Source: Hibiscus mutabilis (taxonomy: Eukaryota > Streptophyta > Magnoliopsida > Malvales > Malvaceae). Taken from it: 64,000 nt of DNA. Shown here in pieces: positions 35,101 to 46,865 of the stretch; within the stretch, counting starts at the first letter, position 1; each line of letters starts with the position of its first letter. The DNA lies in the NCBI GenBank assembly GCA_019671005.1, contig CM033719.1, positions 19,580,750-19,644,749 of the forward strand, read 5' to 3'. The notes beneath the pieces are model-generated. The model was not told the DNA's origin and made no database searches. It saw only the letters and a program-made list of their open reading frames with translations. Both the position numbers and the translations under genes were made by a program.

Positions 35101-36720
35101 ACAAGAAAACCTATTTTCTTACAAGAACGATGAGAATTTTAGTAGGTACAGAAATTTTTACGTATTATACATAATTTGTTACAGAAGTGGTAATACAAAA
35201 CGTACGTACTAAAATCCTTACCCGAGATCACCAAAACCAAAAGGAGCTCAACCTAGGGTAAGCATTTATGTACATATAGATTGGCCTACAAGAAACCCTA
35301 TTTTCTTACTAGAACGATGAGAATTTGAGTAGATACAAAATTATTACAGAATTTACATAGTTTGTTACATAATTGGTATTAAAATACATACATACCGAAA
35401 TCCTTACCCGAGGTCACCAAAACCAAAAGGAGCTCAACTTAGGGTAAGCATTTGTGTACACATAGATTGGCCTACAAGAAAACCTATTTTCTTACAAGAA
35501 CAATGATAATTTTAGTAGGTACAGAAATTATTACAGTATACATATAGTTTGTTACGAAAAATGGTAATAAAAAAAGAACTCACCGAAATCCTTACTCAAT
35601 ATCTCCAAATCCAAAAGGAGCTCAACTTAGGGTAAGCATTTATGTACATATAGATTGACCTACAGGAAACCCTATTTTCTTACTAAAATGATGAGAATTT
35701 CAATAGGTACATAAATTATTACGGAAAATACATAATTTGTTACATGAATGGTAATAAAAAAGTACGTACCGAAATCCTTACCCGAGATCACCAAAACCAA
35801 AAGGAGATCAACTTAGGGTAAGCATTTGTGTACATACATATTGGCCTACAAAAAACCCTATTTTCTTACTAGAACGATGAGGATTTAAGTAGGTACAAAA
35901 ATTATTATAGAATATACATAAATTGTTATAGAAATGGTAATAAAAAACGTACGTACCGAAATCCTTACACGAGATCATCAAAATCAAATGGAGCTCAACT
36001 TAGGTAAGCATTTATGCACATATATATTGGTCTACAAGAAAATCTATTTTCTTACAAGAACGATGAGAATTTCAGTAGGTACAGAAATTTTTACGTATTA
36101 TACATAATTTGTTACAAAAGTGGTAATACAAAACGTACGTACCGAAATTCTTACTCGAGATCACCAAAACCAAAATGAGCTCAACTTAGGGTAAGCATTT
36201 GTGTACATACAGATTGGCCTACAAGAAAACTTATTTTTTTGCAAGAACGATGAGAATTTCAGTAGGTACTGAAATTATTACATATTATACATAATGTCTT
36301 ACATAAGTGGTAATACAAAAGGTATGTACCGAAATCCTTACCCAAGATCACCAAAACCAAAAGGAGCTCAACTTAGGGTAAGCATTTGTATACATACATA
36401 TTGGCCTACAAGAAAAACCTATTTTCTTATAAGAACGATGAGAATTTCAGTAGGTAGAGAATTTATTATGGAATATACATAGTTTGTTACAGAAGTGGTA
36501 ATAAAAAAGGTACGTACCGAAATCCTTACCCGATATCAGCAAAACCAAAAGAAGCTCAACTTAGGGTAAGCATTTGTGTACATACAGATTGACCTACAAG
36601 AAAATCTATTTTCTTACTAAAATGATGAGAATTTTAGTAGGTAGAAATATTATTACAGAATATACGTAGTTTGTTACAAAAATGGTAATAAAAATGTAGG
36701 TACTGAAATCCTTACCCTGT
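32130..36720 (+). repeat. Satellite-like tandem array, about 25 monomers of ~185 bp, with a five-monomer higher-order unit
   Basis: The anchor GTAAGCATTTGTGTACAT recurs at about 32318, 32504, 32692, 32881, 33068, 33254, 33437, 33622, 33809, 33997, 34179, 34337, 34520, 34699, 34884, 35071, 35258, 35444, 35632, 35818, 36004, 36191, 36378 and 36565. A diverged first unit lies at 32136. Mean spacing is about 185 bp. Each monomer also holds CTATTTTCTTAC, GTACGTACCGAAATCC and GATCACCAAAACCAAAAGG. Private variants repeat every five monomers: blocks 34337-35257 and 35258-36190 correspond unit by unit with a period of about 921-934 bp. Short frames running through the array are a by-product of the repeat. 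Confidence 0.95.
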
Positions 36721-36970
36721 GTTAATTTCAAATCCATTAGTGAAGAATGGCTTGGAATAAAGTTTTGGTAAAAGGTTTCGAAGCAACCCTGGTAATATCG
36801 AAACCACTAAGGAAAAATGGCCTGGAAAGAATGTTTGATTATTGGTTTCGAAACTCAAATAGTGGTTTTGATACCACTAAGTTAGACTTATGGGAAAACA
36901 TTATTTGTTTATAGGTTTTGAACCCCCTATTGGTGGTTTTGAAACCAGGACCTGAAACAGTCGAAATTGT
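36721..36970. repeat. Three degenerate copies of a palindromic GGTTTCGAAACC repeat
   Basis: Immediately after the array, a unit of about 75-80 bp recurs three times around GGTTTCGAAGC...ATCGAAACCACTAAG, GGTTTCGAAACTC...TTTTGATACCACTAAG and GGTTTTGAACCCC...GGTTTTGAAACCAGG. Each contains a pair of near-palindromic cores. Confidence 0.65.
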
Positions 36971-37438
36971 CTCATAAAAAAGCGCGGGTGTCACAAATGG
37001 TTTTGTACATTTTATAAAAGTAACCCCATCATATTCGGTAATAAAATTGTAAAATTACATACGTAGCAATAAAAAAAACTAAGGTAATTACTATTTGAAC
37101 CACCAAATTTATTGGTACAATAAATGCTCACAACCACCATTAAATAGGTATACAAACACCCAAAAATGGTTTGCAGCAAGCATATTTGGTTCCTCAGCTT
37201 CCCTTCACCATATACGTAGGAAGTAGTAGAGTTATTTTTTTACACTATCTACACACAAGAACCATCTGAACCATATATTTCGTACTATTTAACACTATCA
37301 TTCATAGGTACAAGGTAAATGGAATCATTACCCTTTTATTTACTTTGTAGTTAATTTTTTTTATCAATATCCTTTTTTATCCAGAAAATTATTTTGGTAG
37401 GAACTCTCCAAACTAATTTATTGGCACATAGAGGACAT
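36971..37438. other. AT-rich leader of the MULE-like transposase region
   Basis: No coding motif. It may be the 5' region of the decayed transposase gene; no terminal inverted repeat was identified by eye. Confidence 0.35.
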
Positions 37439-39592
37439 ATTTCGAAATGCTGCTGATACTTCTTCCAATGATCACTGTGGAACTGAGCCAAATGTTATTC
37501 CTGATAATATAATAGGTATGGTTTTTGAATCTCATAATAATGTATGGTGTTTTATAAAGACTATGCAAAAAATAGTGATTTTAGTGCACGTCGGGTAACA
37601 ACTAGAAAAAACTGGCTCGGTAATGTTAGAACACAAGAATTTTGTTGTTCAAGAGTAGGGTTTAGGAAATCAACTGTTATTGATGTTGAACGGTAACGTG
37701 CTCTACGCGCTATCACACGAACCAGTTGCAAGGCAAAAATAGTTGTTATGTTTACATATTCATTTAAGTGGTGTATATCATTTTATCATTCTGAACATAA
37801 TCATACACTGTGCGTACCTATTATGCGACCTTTTCTTTGATCGAATAGAGAAGTTAATAGTGTAGATATCGTAGAAGCACGGGCATTAAAAATGTCAGGG
37901 TAAGAACATAACAAGTAATAAATTATTTCATATAATAGTCAGGTGGATTCCATAATGTTGGCTTCGTTAGGAAAGACATGTACAACTTCTTTCTGACAAT
38001 CGTAGATGCTGAAATCAGTGATGGTGATGTAAATGCCTTGCCCGCTTACTTTGACTGTAAGAAAGAGTAAGATAGTGGTTTGTACATACAATATAATCTA
38101 GATGAGTCTTTGAGATTGCATAATATTTTTTGGTATGATTCAATGTTGAAGTCTGATTACTCATGCTTTGGTGCCATCATTGCATTCGACACAACGTACA
38201 AGGCAAATGCATATGGGTGGCCTCTAATGCCTATAGTTGGTGTGAATCACCACCACCAAACCATTGTCTTCGGTGTTGTAATTCTAGCTGACGAGATAGC
38301 TGATACTTTAGAATGGGTGTTGCGGTATTTTTTGGAAGCTATGTTTAACAAGGCTCTAGTTTTAGTGGTGATAAACGGGGATAGAGCCATGCAAAGGGAT
38401 ATAAAAATGGTGTTCTCGCTTGCTCGACATCGCATATGTTCGTGGCACTTGTCACAAAATGCTCGGGCAAACATAGGTGATAAAAAGTTTACTACTGTAT
38501 TTACCAGATGCATGTCATCTTAGAGGACAGTTAAAGAATTTGATTGAGAGTGAAGGTCAATTGTCCAACGTTTAATGTCCAAGGCCATCCGTAGGTTGTG
38601 GAGAAGATCATGCACAAAATTTATGGGAATAAGCATATATTATCGGATATTTCTTTGTCGAAGTTCGGTCAACAAAAAGGTGTGAGGCCAAGAATACTGC
38701 GTTGGCTATTATGCTGAAGTCTAAGAAGACATATATAGATATTGTTCGTGCCATTGAAAATGGCATTAATGAGATGCACATTAAAAAGTTGAAGGAAGAT
38801 TTATTCAGTTCACAAACTAAACATTTCCCAATTACAAAATTGAATGACCTTGAAAGGAATGCAGCTGAACTATATACCCGGGCATCATTCGCAAAATTTT
38901 AGATCAAACTTAAACATGAGATGTTGTATCGTCTTATACATCCAATTGTTGAAATTGGAGAATCATGGACTTTTCGTTTAACAAAGTATAAGGATCCAAC
39001 CAAAATGTATGAAGTTGTGCTTCATGTGGAAACGCGGAACCTAACTTGTTCTTGTAGGAAATTTGAGTCAGTCGGCCTTCCATGTCGCAATCAATTGCAT
39101 GTTCTTAAGCTTGAAGATTTCTCTAAGCTTCCAAAATCTTTGATTCTACCTCGGTGGACCAAAAATGCAAAGATTTCAGCTTATTCTTTTATTGACTTCA
39201 ATGTGTCTCTAGAGTTGAAACAAATGTCTAGATTTGTGTCTCTATGATCATTGTCATCATTATTATGCTTCATTGTATCACAAACTGAGGAAACCTTTCG
39301 GACCACAAAAGATGAGATAGTTAGATTAACTGCTGAATTTGATCACTCATGTACGTTAACGAAATCATCATCTCAGAATGATACCAAACGCAACGTTCGA
39401 GACCCGCGAAGGGAACAAGTGAAATGAAAACAAAATTAGAAAATTCAAGTGTCAACCTCAAGAACCTATCACTGTTCGTTTTGTAATCTTGAGGGCCATA
39501 ATAAAAACACGTATCCTCGTTTGAAGCTCCAACTTTCAACACCTTCGTGTGGGATGTCAAGTTATTTTGAAGACAACATAGAAATTGCGTAA
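37439..39592 (+). pseudogene. Decayed FAR1/FHY3-like MULE transposase
   Basis: Conceptual frames, switching several times, give in order: a FAR1-type DNA-binding region (YAKNSDFSARRVTTRKNW, FKWCISFYHSEHNHTL); GGFHNVGFVRKDMYNFF; the MULE transposase core (CFGAIIAFDTTYKANAYGWP, VGVNHHHQTIVFG, RHRICSWHLSQNA; open frame 38080-38523); a SWIM-type region (LTCSCRKFESVGLPCRNQLH, about 39045-39105) with Asn where the metal-binding His is expected; and a C-terminal zinc-knuckle relic (CSFCNLEGHNKNTYP) with Tyr for the last Cys. The second acidic motif reads VVINGDRAM, unlike the usual TDGD. Stops at about 37696, 37847, 38071 and 38521 kill it. These domains occur both in Mutator-like transposases and in the domesticated FAR1 family; the C-terminal knuckle and the Ulp1 partner favour a transposon. 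Confidence 0.82.
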
Positions 39593-40975
39593 GACCTAAA
39601 CATGTCCGGACCTAAATAAAATATGAGTCATTATTCCTTTTTTCTCGTATGTGTCAAGGTATTATAAGTTAATGTGTGTTTGCTTCTACGATTCACTTAG
39701 GACCAACCATAACTTTAGAATGAAGACAATCAAGCTTAAAACATATCTCTGATTGCGACATCCATGGTAATATTTCATTAAAGCCATCTACTCTTACAAT
39801 TATATTTATTGTCAATACAAATATGTTTCGACCTGCTTACGGTATTTAACTTTATATCTTGCAGTATCTCAATTTTATGAGTTATAGCATCTTGATGCAT
39901 TTCTTTTTGATGAAATGGAGACTAAATAACAGTAAGTGCTACCGTATGTCTTCTCCTTTCATGTTTTGGCAAGGTCACATTTTCTGATTCACTTCTTTAT
40001 AGATTGGCCTACAGTAATTCACTTCACGTTTTGAAGCAACTATGTTTTACAGTATTTGTTGTCATGCAACTGTGATTCACTTCTTGCTTTGATGCAGCAA
40101 TGTTTGACATTACATTATGTTTTGATGCAATCTTTGCATACCCTTACTAGCATACAACGTGTATGATAGTTTACGTTCACATTTATTCAATGTAACGAAT
40201 ATGCCCAATAAATATAATTGTTCATCTTTCATGTGATCCATTTTACAATATGCACAATATGCAAACTTAACAATCACGGATAAAGCATTTGGATCATCAA
40301 CTAATCCTGGTGAATGTAACTAAGAATCTATACAATGCCTTGTCCGTAATTGGTCACGTAATATTACAACTTTTCATTATGCTTCAAATAACTAAAAAAG
40401 GTATTTGGGATTGACATGCTCCTACTTGTAAGTATTGCTCTAAATGTACACAAAAATGCAATTAAAGAAGACTATTTTTTTGCCCTATGATGCATATTCA
40501 AAAAAGAGCAATAATATTACCTGATTGGACAAAATATGATCAAACCTACCTCGGTACGACCCATACAAAAGAGGGTCCAAAATAACTCGTAATCGGTTTA
40601 TCCAAAAAAATGTGCATTGGTAGTTCTCCAACATCAACTTCAATCTGTTAATTACCAACAAATATTTCTCAAGCATACGGACGGAAAGTGAAAGACAATA
40701 ACGAGTTGATAATTATAAGAAACAAAACCAACATAATTACTCACTCAATATTATGGTTTACGAATACTTGCACGGCTTTTGAATGGACTTGAGTTATTCT
40801 CTACGACATGTGCCTTCATAGTAGTTGATATTTAGCATCTTTTCGTATTTTGGTCATTATTTAAGAGATCATACTGAAGAAACATGCGGTCTCAATCCCC
40901 AACACTCTATATAAAAAGATGTTAACAACTCAGCATAAGCTAATAATGGAAGTTTTAATCACGATACACTAATTA
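39593..40975. other. Spacer between the convergent transposase and protease relics
   Basis: AT-rich, without a convincing frame. It may contain 3' untranslated sequence and last exons of the minus-strand gene (a minus frame at 40676-40485 has no recognised motif). Confidence 0.4.
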
Positions 40976-43900
40976 AGGCGTACTGAACTACGTATGCACG
41001 TACCACATCCTCTAAAATGCTTCATATCCCAAATTTGCATCCAGTTAATGCAAAACATTTCACGGTCATCTTATGGTAAAACATAGTTCTTTAAACCACA
41101 TATTATTATTAATAGTAGGCAAATAGAAATAGAATGATTACACATATCTAAATTTTAACAAGTATATACCCATTAGTTTGATGTTTGACTTTAGGCACCA
41201 CCACATGGAGTTCGGTTAATGGCATCTGTGGTGAGCCAAACACTTCTACAAACTTTTCATCTAAAAAACATTCACCTAATGTTTTAAACTACATGGACAA
41301 ACACACAGATTTTTACATACTATGTAACATCATGCATTATGTTCATTACTTCCAAGTTTACGCTTATTACCATTTTCTGAACAGCAAACACTCTTGCAGC
41401 ATTGTCTTGAGTAGTGGGTAAGCTGTCTAGTATCTTAGCTTCCCCTTGATCCATATCCAACGCACATATATACTAGTGAGTCCTATTGTCATTAATGGGG
41501 ATAAATATCTGCACACAGTATTTCAATAATGTCCGTTACTCAAACGATAACTACTTATTAAATTTCAAAATGTTTCGACAAATATAAGTTTCTTCTTATC
41601 GTTTTCCAATCCGTAATGCTCCCGAAATGTTTGAAAGTCAAACGCCAATACTCAACAATCTTTGTAGCATCCAATATCCCTCCTACAAGCTGATTCTACA
41701 AGACAATAATTATTATTCATAATGTTTGGAAAGTTGTACATGTTTATTGTTAATATACACAAACTTATTAAATATTTAACATACACTTAATGTGCAAGAT
41801 ATATACTCTCTCCTTACTTTAGAATCCGTCCTTAAATCTTCAACAATAATTGTCCACCCAATGGCATCAATAACCTAAATATCACATAAAACATATATGA
41901 ACTACTTTAGTAAACTTCATTAATTAACATAATATGACTTTATTGCTTAGGGTAATCAATACACTATACTAACCATTGAATTAACCTAACATCTAGGTCG
42001 TAACGTATCAGCATCACTTACAATGAAGTACATGTGGCCAAAATTAATAAGGATTTAGCTTCACACATACAAAAACGTCAAAATTATATTCAACGTAAAT
42101 ACATTTCAAAATTATAATGTATTGCATACCTTTCGGGCAAAGGCGTATTCCATATGTAGTCACACGTGCCTCTAGTTGATGCCAAAACTCCATCTATTAT
42201 TTTAACATAGCTCATTATCTGCAATGCTTAAAAATTTCATGTGAAATATTGAATTATATTAAAGAATTAAAATATTTAATAACTTTTTAACTAATACAAC
42301 TTCTACCAATTTATATAAAATGTGTCACAAATGTAATTAAAGTACTCGTAACATCAAGAATTACAAACGATTTACGTTGTAAATCAACTTCAACACACTC
42401 ATTCATCCATATGATGTTCTACTCAAATGGAAAAGGCCATTAACATGTAATAACTGAGTTCACATTACAAGCACTCAACTTATTTCCGACATTACATAAT
42501 ATAAAGAAACTCAACAAGACAATTCTTTCATCAGGTCAGTTAATTCATGTTTCGAGTTTTCATCCTACACGTTTTCCTTTGCCACTAACCTTTGACGATG
42601 CTTCCACGCTTGGCTTACCCTACAAATTAACATAAAGTTTGCAATCAATAAAAAAACTCGTACATTAAATTACTGAAACATTGATAAAAAATGAAAGTTA
42701 TACACTTCATTGCTGATTATACCTTTTTCTTTTTTGCTGCCACAACAACGTTGTCATCCTTCACCTTAGTGACATTGTCTATCAACACTTCAGCATCAAT
42801 ATCAACTCCATCTTTCGGGTTTGACTCTTGACCTTTTGTTTTCTCTATTATTGCTTCCTCTTTCACAAGGCCAATGCCAAATTTTGCATCAATTTTACGC
42901 AAACATTTCTTCATGTACATCATGTTGGCAGCCAAACTCGAAACCTGGTCAAACACGTTCTTTGATTCCTCTTTCAATGTCTCCAAATTCTCTTTAATTT
43001 TATTTTGCTTTTGTTCACCAGCTTGGAGACTCCCTTTGATTTCACTCAATTCTGAAATTAACTTCTCCAACATCTCCATGATAATATTATTAGAACCATT
43101 CGTCCTTCCACCTTCTTCGTCTTCAACGCAATCATCATCTGACCCAAGTACCTACAAAAATCATCATTAACTCATTTCATGTCATTCCATTCCATTATAG
43201 AATACAAAATTTAATAATATTTTGATTTTCTTAGCAGGACGATCTCTCTTTAAGCGGGAAACATGCTTGCCTACTTTTTTCTTCCCCTATGCATGGATGC
43301 GACCAACACGGTCATCAAAGAGCCTCTGCTCAGAATTCTACTCCAATAATCAAAGAATCTCACCCACATTTCATATTACTCACAAAATTATTATCAAAAT
43401 AAAACTTGGGTAAATTACGTACTACTGCAATGAAACATCATTCTAAAAATACATTACCTCTAGGATCTCAATGCATCCGATCATGTAAGCTTGGCATGCA
43501 CGATAGTTAAAATTTGGCTACCCCATCAATCAACCTCTCATACGCAAATTTACACCAATTCAATTTTCCATTCAACCAAGATGAGCACAATAACTTCATA
43601 TGTTCTAAGGAAGGTACGGTGTTCGCGTTTGGACATAAAAAAAACACCAACAATGTACAACAAAACCCGTACTTTCAATTTATCGCCCTCAAAATCACCA
43701 CTTAGTATCTCCCCCTCAAGTTCATGATAGGTTACCTTCATACTGATTTTATGCTTTAGCGCTAGTTCTTTTTCATTAAATTTCTTCATGACATGTACAA
43801 CGTCAACACCTTTGTTCTTTAGCCCCAGTATAGCCTCCACATCTTCTATCATTAAAGGAATTTTGTGTCCATTAAATTCTATCATGGAGCTTTCGACATC

Positions 43901-44680
43901 AAAGTTCTCAGCTAACTCGCGACATAGCTCACGATGAATTGCTCGAGATTTCATTCCAAACAAAAGGCTAAACCCTAATTTTGCAACAACACCGTCAATC
44001 TTCAACCTCTGCATCTCTTTAAACAAAATCGACAGCTTATTTATGCTACACCTTGACGACATCTCTTACGACATACAATATAGCAATAATTACTTCAATG
44101 TTACGTTTAAATGTATTATTTAACGAAATTTTTAAACCCTAAACACTTTCTCTAACAACAAATATACACTTACACTTGCCTTCTTATCTTCTGCATTCAC
44201 TTTGCCTTATGCTATCCATTCTATATAGGTTTATTTATGTTCCACTTACATATCAAAATAGGGCTTCTTTTCCTCATCAATCATTTTTTTCTCATTTCAA
44301 TCTTAGTGCTTTTCTTGCCTATATCACTCCCACAAATATTATATTTTTATAATATGTACACTTTACAAGCCAATACACAACACATAATAGTATTTCAAAT
44401 TTCTCACTTGTCACATTGTTCATTTTCTTATTTCCTCCCTTGCATCCTTTACATTCACTTATATTGTAAATACATCATTTCAAAGTTAAGAGTGTGCAAT
44501 ACATATCACTAACCAGCTAACAATTTCAAGAATGTTATATTCATTCAACTTTAACTTACTAGAAGTTAAAATATGCACTCAATGGTTTATGTGCCTCATC
44601 CACCGTAATTGTGTCATCATTCACCCCTTCTGCGTCGACATTGTTAAGTTCATCCTATTCTCAACTACTTCAATCTGAAA
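40976..44680 (-). pseudogene. Ulp1-type (C48) cysteine protease gene of a Mutator-like element, decayed
   Basis: Minus-strand pieces, separated by probable introns. Proposed upstream exon at about 44680-44580 (DELNNVDAEGVNDDTITVDE). An ORF at 44062-43550 resembles the domain that precedes Ulp1 catalytic regions in plant transposon proteins (AENFDVESSMIEFNGHKIPL, EDVEAILGLKNKGVDVVHV). Then come a basic stretch near 43290-43225 and a coiled-coil/Lys-rich ORF at 43079-42717. The catalytic region is at about 42210-40980: IFIPINDNRTH at 41540-41475 with the catalytic His, then a TAG where Trp is usual; AKILDSLP near 41440-41415 with the catalytic Asp; VPKVKHQTNG near 41180; and DDREMFCINWMQIWD near 41070-41020, where the Cys-Gly of the usual DCG reads Arg-Glu (CGT GAA). 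Peptidases of this family cut SUMO-like modifiers. Family call fairly sure, exon structure uncertain. Confidence 0.6.
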
Positions 44681-46290
44681 TGAACGTCACATTAGTTTTT
44701 AGAATTAGATAATACTCAACACCATATACTAATGGACCAAAACAAATTCAATTTCCTTACTGCTTACATCAAATAAAGACAACAACTATTCCTAACTACT
44801 TCCAAACAACCAATTACTAGTTACATCATAAAGTATTGGACGACCAAAAAAATTAGTTTCCAAACTAGTTACATCATTTACCGACAACAAGTATTGTTAA
44901 TTTCTCTATTACTGCCATAAACAATCCACGTAAACCAATTAATAAATGAAGGAAGAAAGGAATAAATGATAAAAAAAAATTAGTTCATTAACAAAAAATT
45001 CCTTTTTAGACTTCTGAACTGCAAATATAAATATAAAAAGAAAAAAGTATACACTTGTAAATGAGAAACAAAAGATATATGTAAACTTGATATAATAAGC
45101 CTAGTTAGTTTTTAATTTAAATATTGTTTTCGTTTGCCAAATTCGTTTGATCTTACCAGAACTAGCTCAACAAAACACAGTTTCCTTCTTATTTCTATCA
45201 TGAAAATACAAAGAGGTTACCCTCACAATCAAAAATTGCATACTGACTAAGCATATGGCAAAAACAAATTTTTACAAGAATCATTACATACAAGGACTCT
45301 TAATAAGAATGCACTGATTTAAATAGCCAATGTCTAGTGCAATAAGGAATACACAAACTTGAGCTTGGATGAAATATAGACATCTAAGTTCTACACTGAT
45401 TTTGCGACCAAGTTTTTTTTATATGCTAAACTATATGCACACATCTGTAGGAGTAGAGAAACAAATACAAACATCACCCAAACAGAAAGGTGTGGTTTTT
45501 AGTGGTATAATTTTTCTTTAAAAAATCCTAGTTAAATTTCAACTTGAACCAAAAAGCTTCCCTTATTTTACTAGACACATGCCACATAAGTTTGTTGAAT
45601 CAACCTTTCAATGAATCATACATCAACGAAAATCTCATGAATAATTAACATTATCTACAGGCTTGTAAAATCCTGCACAAACAGACACACAACTACTTAT
45701 ATGCAAATATCTTTATCAATGTTTCCTTTGCACTAGAATCCTAGCAATTATACTTAATATAGCATAGATCACCGACTTTATGTGAAATATAGACACCTCA
45801 GTTCAATAAGGATTTTGCAAGTTTTTTTATGCTAACTTCTATGCTTATTTTATTTAAGTAGAGAAATAAATACAATATTATCTCAACTGAAGGGAGTAAT
45901 TTACATATGAATAAAACTAAAAAAACAAAATCTATAACAAAAGAATGTTACTACAATGCAACTTAGCATCCAGAAGAACATGTATTAACGAACATGTTTC
46001 ACACTTGTATAGAAAAAAAAAACAATGAAACAAAACTAATAAGCTTCAGAAATCAAATAGCATTCAAACAGAAATAACTCGTTACAAATCACTGTTCGAT
46101 GCAACCTGTAAAAAACATCAATCAACATACTCCAAACCATTTCCTCTGTTCTTTGAATCATTTCAATTTAATCATTCTCCTTTTATTTTTGTCTTTGTAA
46201 CAAATCATATGCCAAACCAGGTTTATGCAACCGACAAAAAACATCAATCAATATACTCCAAACATCAAACTTAACACTTGATAAAGTTCC
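44681..46290. repeat. AT-rich region with a diverged ~410-bp tandem duplication
   Basis: No gene seen. GAAATATAGACATCTAAGTT...GTTTTTTTTATATGCTAA (45369-45430) and GTAGAGAAACAAATACAAAC (45453) recur in diverged form at 45782-45840 and 45859, an offset of about 406-413 bp. A second pair, CAACCTGTAAAAAACATCAA (46108) and CAACCGACAAAAAACATCAA (46229), is offset by about 121 bp. This may be the 5' leader or intron of the minus-strand Ulp1-like gene. Confidence 0.5.
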
Positions 46291-46395
46291 AAAAAACCCC
46301 ATATTCTCAAATTTTCAAAAATCTTCAAAAACACCATATTCTCAAATTTTCAGAAATCTCCAAAAAAACCATAATCTCAAATTTTAAGAATATAT
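46291..46395. repeat. Short tandem repeat, ~35-40-bp unit, three copies
   Basis: CCATATTCTCAAATTTTC is followed by A-rich AAATCTTCAAAAACA; the unit recurs three times with small changes. Confidence 0.7.
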
Positions 46396-46409
46396 AGGAA
46401 CAAAAATCT

Positions 46410-46420
46410 TACCTGACAAT
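46410..46420 (-). other. Candidate splice donor of a minus-strand 5' UTR exon
   Basis: CTTACCT on the plus strand reads AGGTAAG on the minus strand, a consensus donor. It could mark a leader exon of the Ulp1-like gene. Unsupported by transcript data. Confidence 0.25.
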
Positions 46421-46865
46421 TTGCTTCCTTCTAAATCTCCTTCAAAAATCAAAATTCAGCACAATGACCCCTTGAATGCTTCCAACGTGTTTGAGAATGT
46501 CCTTACTCTACCCCTTCAGTGTTTTCCCGCTCAACTAAGAGACAATGCTGGTTTTGACTAACTTTTTACTTTATTCTTAAGTTACCGGTTCACCGAGTAT
46601 TATTTTCTTTTTTTAATCTAACGCTTATAGATAAATCAGCTAGATCTAAAAATTAAAAAAAAATCTCATATTAGCCCTACTTTAAGCCATTTTCTTTTAG
46701 ACAATCCCACCCCACAGCACAACAAAAAAAAGCAGCACTCTTTTATGAGCCATTCACCACTCACGGTGAACCTAAAATCCTCACTTTCCTTTCCATATAA
46801 TAATACTGTTTCCTTCTCCCCCTTTCTCATTTTGGCTTTTACCCCTGCCCTCATTCCTCTTCAAA

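Noticed and set aside
32752..36482. Several plus-strand open frames of 60-80 codons inside the satellite array (e.g. 32752-32943, 33633-33872, 34528-34725)
   Set aside because: They translate the same monomer repeatedly (RSPKPK...QLRVSI); they are frames through the repeat, not genes.
32130..36720. CRISPR-like array
   Set aside because: Whole ~185-bp monomers repeat head to tail with no unique spacers, in plant nuclear DNA.
37439..39592. Functional domesticated FAR1/FHY3 transcription factor gene
   Set aside because: Multiple stops and frame changes, altered metal ligands, and adjacency to a Ulp1-type transposon gene point to a dead transposase.
44237..44512. Plus-strand 91-codon hydrophobic frame
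   Set aside because: Low-complexity AT-rich translation, antisense to the Ulp1-like region, no family match seen.
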